A stretch of 7,680 nt of DNA. It comes from CAYYMX01 sp964473045 (GTDB taxonomy: Bacteria > Pseudomonadota > Alphaproteobacteria > Methylaequorales > Methylaequoraceae). Shown here piece by piece: positions 5,255 to 7,680 of this stretch. The DNA is taken from NCBI GenBank assembly GCA_964473045.1, contig CAYYMX010000067.1:1-7680 (forward strand), given 5' to 3'. The notes below the pieces were generated by a model, which made no database searches, was not told the origin of the DNA, and was given only the letters and a program-made list of their open reading frames with translations. Both the position numbers and the translations under genes were made by a program. Position 1 is the first letter of the stretch; each line of letters begins with the position of its first letter.

Positions 5255-7417
5255 CTAACCTGTTTTTTTAAACGTATTACTCGTATTTATTCCCAAAACA
5301 GTCATTTGTTTGTTGAATGTTTCACTAAAAAATCCAGGCGTTTGTTTTAGTGATTCAAAAGACCCTTCTTGAGAGATTTTTCCTCCATCTAATACAAATA
5401 TTTTGTTGCAAAGTCTCAAATGCCATAAACGATTTGAAACTATCATTACCGTTCTTCCTAGAGCAATGTCTTGTAAGGCATCGTAAAGCTTTATCTCACT
5501 ATCTACATCAAAACCACTTATAGCATCATCTAAAATTAAAATTCGAGGATTTCTAATTAATGCTCTAGCTATTGCAAGCTTTTGCCTAAAACCAGTTGAA
5601 ACATTTGATGCATTATCCTCTATAAATGTTTCATATGCATCAGGAAACGATTCAATTTCATCGTGTGCAAAAACCTTTTTGGCAGCCCAAGTGATTCTAT
5701 CCATTGATGAGTTTGGCATTGCTCGTGAGATAATTTCTCTAATTGTTCCTGGAAAAAAATAACTATCTGCACCAACCAATGAAACTTGCGATCTTATGTG
5801 ACTAAGATCAAGCAATCTAAGATCAATATTGTCAAGTGCAACCATTCCTGAATTTGGTCTGTATAATCCTTGAATTAATTTTGCCATGGTGCTTTTCCCA
5901 CAGCCACTTTTTCCAGTAATTCCAACAATCTGTCTGGGATTAATATCTATTTTAATATTACTAAGAATTTTGGTGTTGTCATCATAAGAAAAATCAACAT
6001 TCTTAAAACTTACTTGTCCCATAAGTTGAGGTTTCTGTCCTCTAACAGTTGTTTCAGAATTGCCGTCTACAATTCCTGATACAATTTGCAGAGATTGAAC
6101 AAGCTTGGTAATTTCAGTTTTTAGAGTAACTATATCAATTATGGGTCTAGAAACTCTAGAAGCAAGCATATTAAAACCAACTAAAATACCAGCAGATAAA
6201 CCACCTGAAAATACTAGATGAACACCAACAAAAATAATCATAGCAGTCATTAATTGATTTATTGTTGAAGTAATATTTTGGAGTACAGCCGTTCTTTTTT
6301 GCATGTCATCAGCTGCAATAACATAATTGGCCTCAATATCTCTCCAGACTTCTTTTAAACCAGGCTCTAAAGCTAGTCCTTTAACATTTTCAATTCCGTT
6401 GACGGCTACAGAAATAAATTCTTGTCTTTTTGCATCAGCTTTACTTACACCACCCATAGACTCTCTTTGTTTTTGAGAATAAAACATAGAGGCTAGTGCA
6501 CCAGCGATGCTAAAAGTAAAAACCACCATAAAAAGTATGGGGCTGTAAAAAAAAAGTATGGGTACAAAAACAAAAAGACTTATTGAGTCAAGTCCAGTTG
6601 AAATAAGTTTTTGGGTTAACAAACTTTTTATTTGAGAGATTTGGCCAGTAAATCTTAAAAAAGATTGTGATTCTTTATGAAACCTTTGCATTGGTAATGC
6701 TAAAAGCTTTTCAAAGACTCTAACAGATAGTTTGGCTTCAATTTTTTGAGATAAAAAATCTAATAGATAAGCTTTTAAAAAACCAAGAATTCCATTGAAT
6801 ATATAGGCAACAACAACTCCAGAAGTAATTACGTATAATGTTGAATAAGCTTCATAGTTAACAACTTTGTCTAGTACTAGCATCATGAAAACTGCAGGCA
6901 CTACGGCAAAGATATTTAAGATAAGAGCAACAATAATAACTTGAACCATTACCGTCTTATTCCTAAAAGTTTCTCCAAATAGCCAACCAATTTGTAATTG
7001 ACTTGTCTCCTCAAAAATTTTCAGTTTAGCCTTTAAAAGAATGACTTCACCGTCCCAACCTTTTTTTAATTCTTTTAGACTAATTTGTTGAGGTTTTGGA
7101 CTGGACACTCCAGCATCTAAACACAAAACTGATTTTTCATCATCTGATGTCATAACTCTGAGAGCAATTATATATCTGCCATTTTTTAATCTGAGAATTT
7201 GTTGTTTTTTAGCTAAAAGTTTTATTAACTCATCTTCATTAATAGATGTAGCCTTTGCTTTTAAATCAAAAGAACGGGCTAACTCGCACATTTCTTTTTG
7301 ATTTAACTCTCTATCATCTATTTTGAATCTGTCGGGTATATCATTTGAGCCAATATGGATACCCAGTTGTCTGGCAACTAGTATTATAGCTTTTTGCGAT
7401 CCTCTGATAGCTTCCAT
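5255..7417 (-). CDS. HlyB-type T1SS ABC transporter (permease/ATPase) with degenerate ATPase motifs
   Basis: Inner-membrane exporter half of a type I secretion system, 720 residues, aligning along its length with HlyB. Residues 1-130 form a C39-peptidase-like domain with no catalytic Cys and with NGRYIIAL (79-86), where Tyr82 replaces the His, so it should bind substrate rather than cleave a leader. Six membrane segments span about 157-425. In the nucleotide-binding domain (465-705) the A-loop Tyr478 and Walker A GKSGCGKST (502-510) are intact. The other switches are altered: Q-loop Gln is Ala550, the signature is VSTGF (606-610) instead of LSGGQ, the Walker B catalytic Glu is Asp631 (ILDDAISGFD), and the H-loop His is Asn662 (VSNR). 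ATP binding looks likely but efficient hydrolysis by a homodimer doubtful. The ATG is preceded by GGAGG 5 nt upstream. It is the first gene after the terminator. A partner subunit elsewhere is possible. Confidence 0.93.
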   Translation of the reverse strand: MEAIRGSQKAIILVARQLGIHIGSNDIPDRFKIDDRELNQKEMCELARSFDLKAKATSINEDELIKLLAKKQQILRLKNGRYIIALRVMTSDDEKSVLCLDAGVSSPKPQQISLKELKKGWDGEVILLKAKLKIFEETSQLQIGWLFGETFRNKTVMVQVIIVALILNIFAVVPAVFMMLVLDKVVNYEAYSTLYVITSGVVVAYIFNGILGFLKAYLLDFLSQKIEAKLSVRVFEKLLALPMQRFHKESQSFLRFTGQISQIKSLLTQKLISTGLDSISLFVFVPILFFYSPILFMVVFTFSIAGALASMFYSQKQRESMGGVSKADAKRQEFISVAVNGIENVKGLALEPGLKEVWRDIEANYVIAADDMQKRTAVLQNITSTINQLMTAMIIFVGVHLVFSGGLSAGILVGFNMLASRVSRPIIDIVTLKTEITKLVQSLQIVSGIVDGNSETTVRGQKPQLMGQVSFKNVDFSYDDNTKILSNIKIDINPRQIVGITGKSGCGKSTMAKLIQGLYRPNSGMVALDNIDLRLLDLSHIRSQVSLVGADSYFFPGTIREIISRAMPNSSMDRITWAAKKVFAHDEIESFPDAYETFIEDNASNVSTGFRQKLAIARALIRNPRILILDDAISGFDVDSEIKLYDALQDIALGRTVMIVSNRLWHLRLCNKIFVLDGGKISQEGSFESLKQTPGFFSETFNKQMTVLGINTSNTFKKTG

Positions 7418-7420
7418 AAT

Positions 7421-7429
7421 CTCCTCCCC
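7421..7429 (-). promoter_or_regulatory. Ribosome binding site of the ABC transporter gene
   Basis: GGGGAGGAG read on the minus strand contains GGAGG ending 5 nt before the ATG at 7417. It is much the best Shine-Dalgarno match in the window; the downstream genes have only AAAGAA- or GGAA-like sites. It fixes the start of the first operon gene and suggests the later genes depend on coupling. Confidence 0.7.
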
Positions 7430-7434
7430 AACAT

Positions 7435-7460
7435 ATTATATAAAATTTTGACAGAATCAA
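7435..7460 (-). promoter_or_regulatory. Candidate sigma-70 promoter for the secretion/cAMP operon
   Basis: On the minus strand a perfect -10 hexamer TATAAT lies at 7440-7435. The nearest -35-like hexamer, TTGATT at 7460-7455, gives a spacer of only 14 nt. TTGTTT at 7465-7460 would give 19 nt. Neither is ideal, so the -10 is the main evidence. A start about 7 nt downstream would leave a leader of only some 10-13 nt ending in the GGGGAGGAG ribosome site. In an AT-rich genome TATAAT occurs by chance, but the position, just after a terminator and just before the first gene, favours a real promoter. Confidence 0.45.
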
Positions 7461-7463
7461 AAC

Positions 7464-7500
7464 AAAAAAAAAACCCCCTTAGAACTTACTAAGGGGGTTT
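7464..7500 (-). terminator. Rho-independent terminator of the upstream gene
   Basis: A perfect 12-bp stem pairs 7471-7482 (AAACCCCCTTAG on the plus strand) with 7489-7500 (CTAAGGGGGTTT) around a 6-nt loop at 7483-7488. Read on the minus strand the stem runs into ten consecutive Ts (7473-7464). It begins 25 nt after the stop codon of the truncated gene. The A/T ends of the stem also give a run of three Ts on the plus strand, but no convergent plus-strand gene exists, so it serves the minus strand. It separates the upstream gene from the transporter operon. Confidence 0.93.
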
Positions 7501-7525
7501 CTCAATCTCAACAGATTATGTGGAA

Positions 7526-7680
7526 TTAACCACCCATTTCTGAAGGATCAGGATCATCGGGAGGAGGAGGAGGCATATCTCCTGCCATATCTCCTTCAGG
7601 CGGTGGTCCCATATCTCCTTCTGGAGGTGGTCCAGCAGGATCATGATGTTGACCAGCGTCATGCATATGAGCATCTGCTT
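7526..7680 (-). CDS. C-terminal end of an unidentified protein, Pro/Gly/Met/His/Asp-rich (partial)
   Basis: The minus-strand frame is open from the window edge to a TAA at 7528-7526 and gives the last 50 residues of a longer protein. The visible part begins ADAHMHDAGQHHDPAG, continues with two copies of GPPPEGDM, a short AGDM echo, a run of five prolines, and ends DDPDPSEMGG. It is acidic, low in complexity and surely disordered, with no hydrophobic C-terminal segment of the kind seen in classical HlyA signals. Of the three minus-strand frames, this one ends properly just before the terminator. One other frame closes quickly and the third is hydrophobic nonsense. I do not recognise the family. 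Its place directly upstream of the T1SS genes makes a secreted substrate or a surface/periplasmic partner possible, but that is a guess. The terminator means it is expressed at least partly independently of them. Confidence 0.75.
   Translation of the reverse strand, partial: ADAHMHDAGQHHDPAGPPPEGDMGPPPEGDMAGDMPPPPPDDPDPSEMGG
7587..7634 (-). repeat. Two tandem 24-bp repeats encoding GPPPEGDM
   Basis: Plus-strand units at 7587-7610 and 7611-7634 are each 24 bp, start ATATCTCCTTC and end GGTGGTCC, and differ at only a few positions. A truncated echo (CATATCTCCTGC) lies just before, at about 7574-7585. Each unit encodes GPPPEGDM in the truncated gene. The differences are mostly synonymous, so the peptide is conserved. 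Confidence 0.8.

Noticed and set aside
7442..7449. AAAATTTT palindrome in the promoter region as a CRP-type operator
   Set aside because: There are no TGTGA/TCACA half-sites around it, and an 8-nt A/T palindrome is expected by chance at this composition.

Overview
The window is one densely packed block of genes, all on the minus strand and read from right to left. Base composition is AT-rich, roughly one third G+C by eye. Intergenic gaps are a few bases and TAA, TAG and TGA all act as stops. This suits a streamlined, low-GC marine alphaproteobacterium of the SAR11 / HIMB59 / SAR116-neighbour type. That placement is inferred from style and from the CHASE2-cyclase C-terminus; no taxonomic marker is present.

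Layout in transcription order. (1) 7680-7526: the last 50 codons of a gene cut by the window edge, with a Pro/Gly/Met/His/Asp-rich tail. (2) 7500-7464: a strong intrinsic terminator for that gene, followed by a candidate promoter and a purine-rich ribosome binding site. (3) 7417-5255: an HlyB-type type I secretion (T1SS) ABC transporter with an inactive C39-like domain and an unusually degenerate ATPase site. (4) 5240-3369: an HlyD-type membrane fusion protein whose cytoplasmic N-terminus carries a cyclic-nucleotide-binding (CNB) domain. (5) 3367-995: a CHASE2-sensor class III adenylate cyclase with all catalytic residues. (6) 988-551 and (7) 551-84: two small paralogous CNB proteins with no DNA-binding or enzymatic output domain. 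(8) 43-1: a possible start of another gene running off the left edge.

Genes 3 to 7 are separated by 14, 1 and 6 nt, and the last pair overlaps by 1 nt in a TAATG junction, so they look like one operon. The parts suggest a closed circuit: a periplasmic CHASE2 sensor drives cAMP synthesis, and cAMP is read by a CNB domain built into the secretion machine and by two free CNB modules. I read this as a candidate cAMP-gated type I secretion system. The domain assignments are well supported by visible motifs. The gating, and any link to the truncated upstream gene as cargo, are inference. No TolC-type outer-membrane partner and no second ABC subunit lie in the window.
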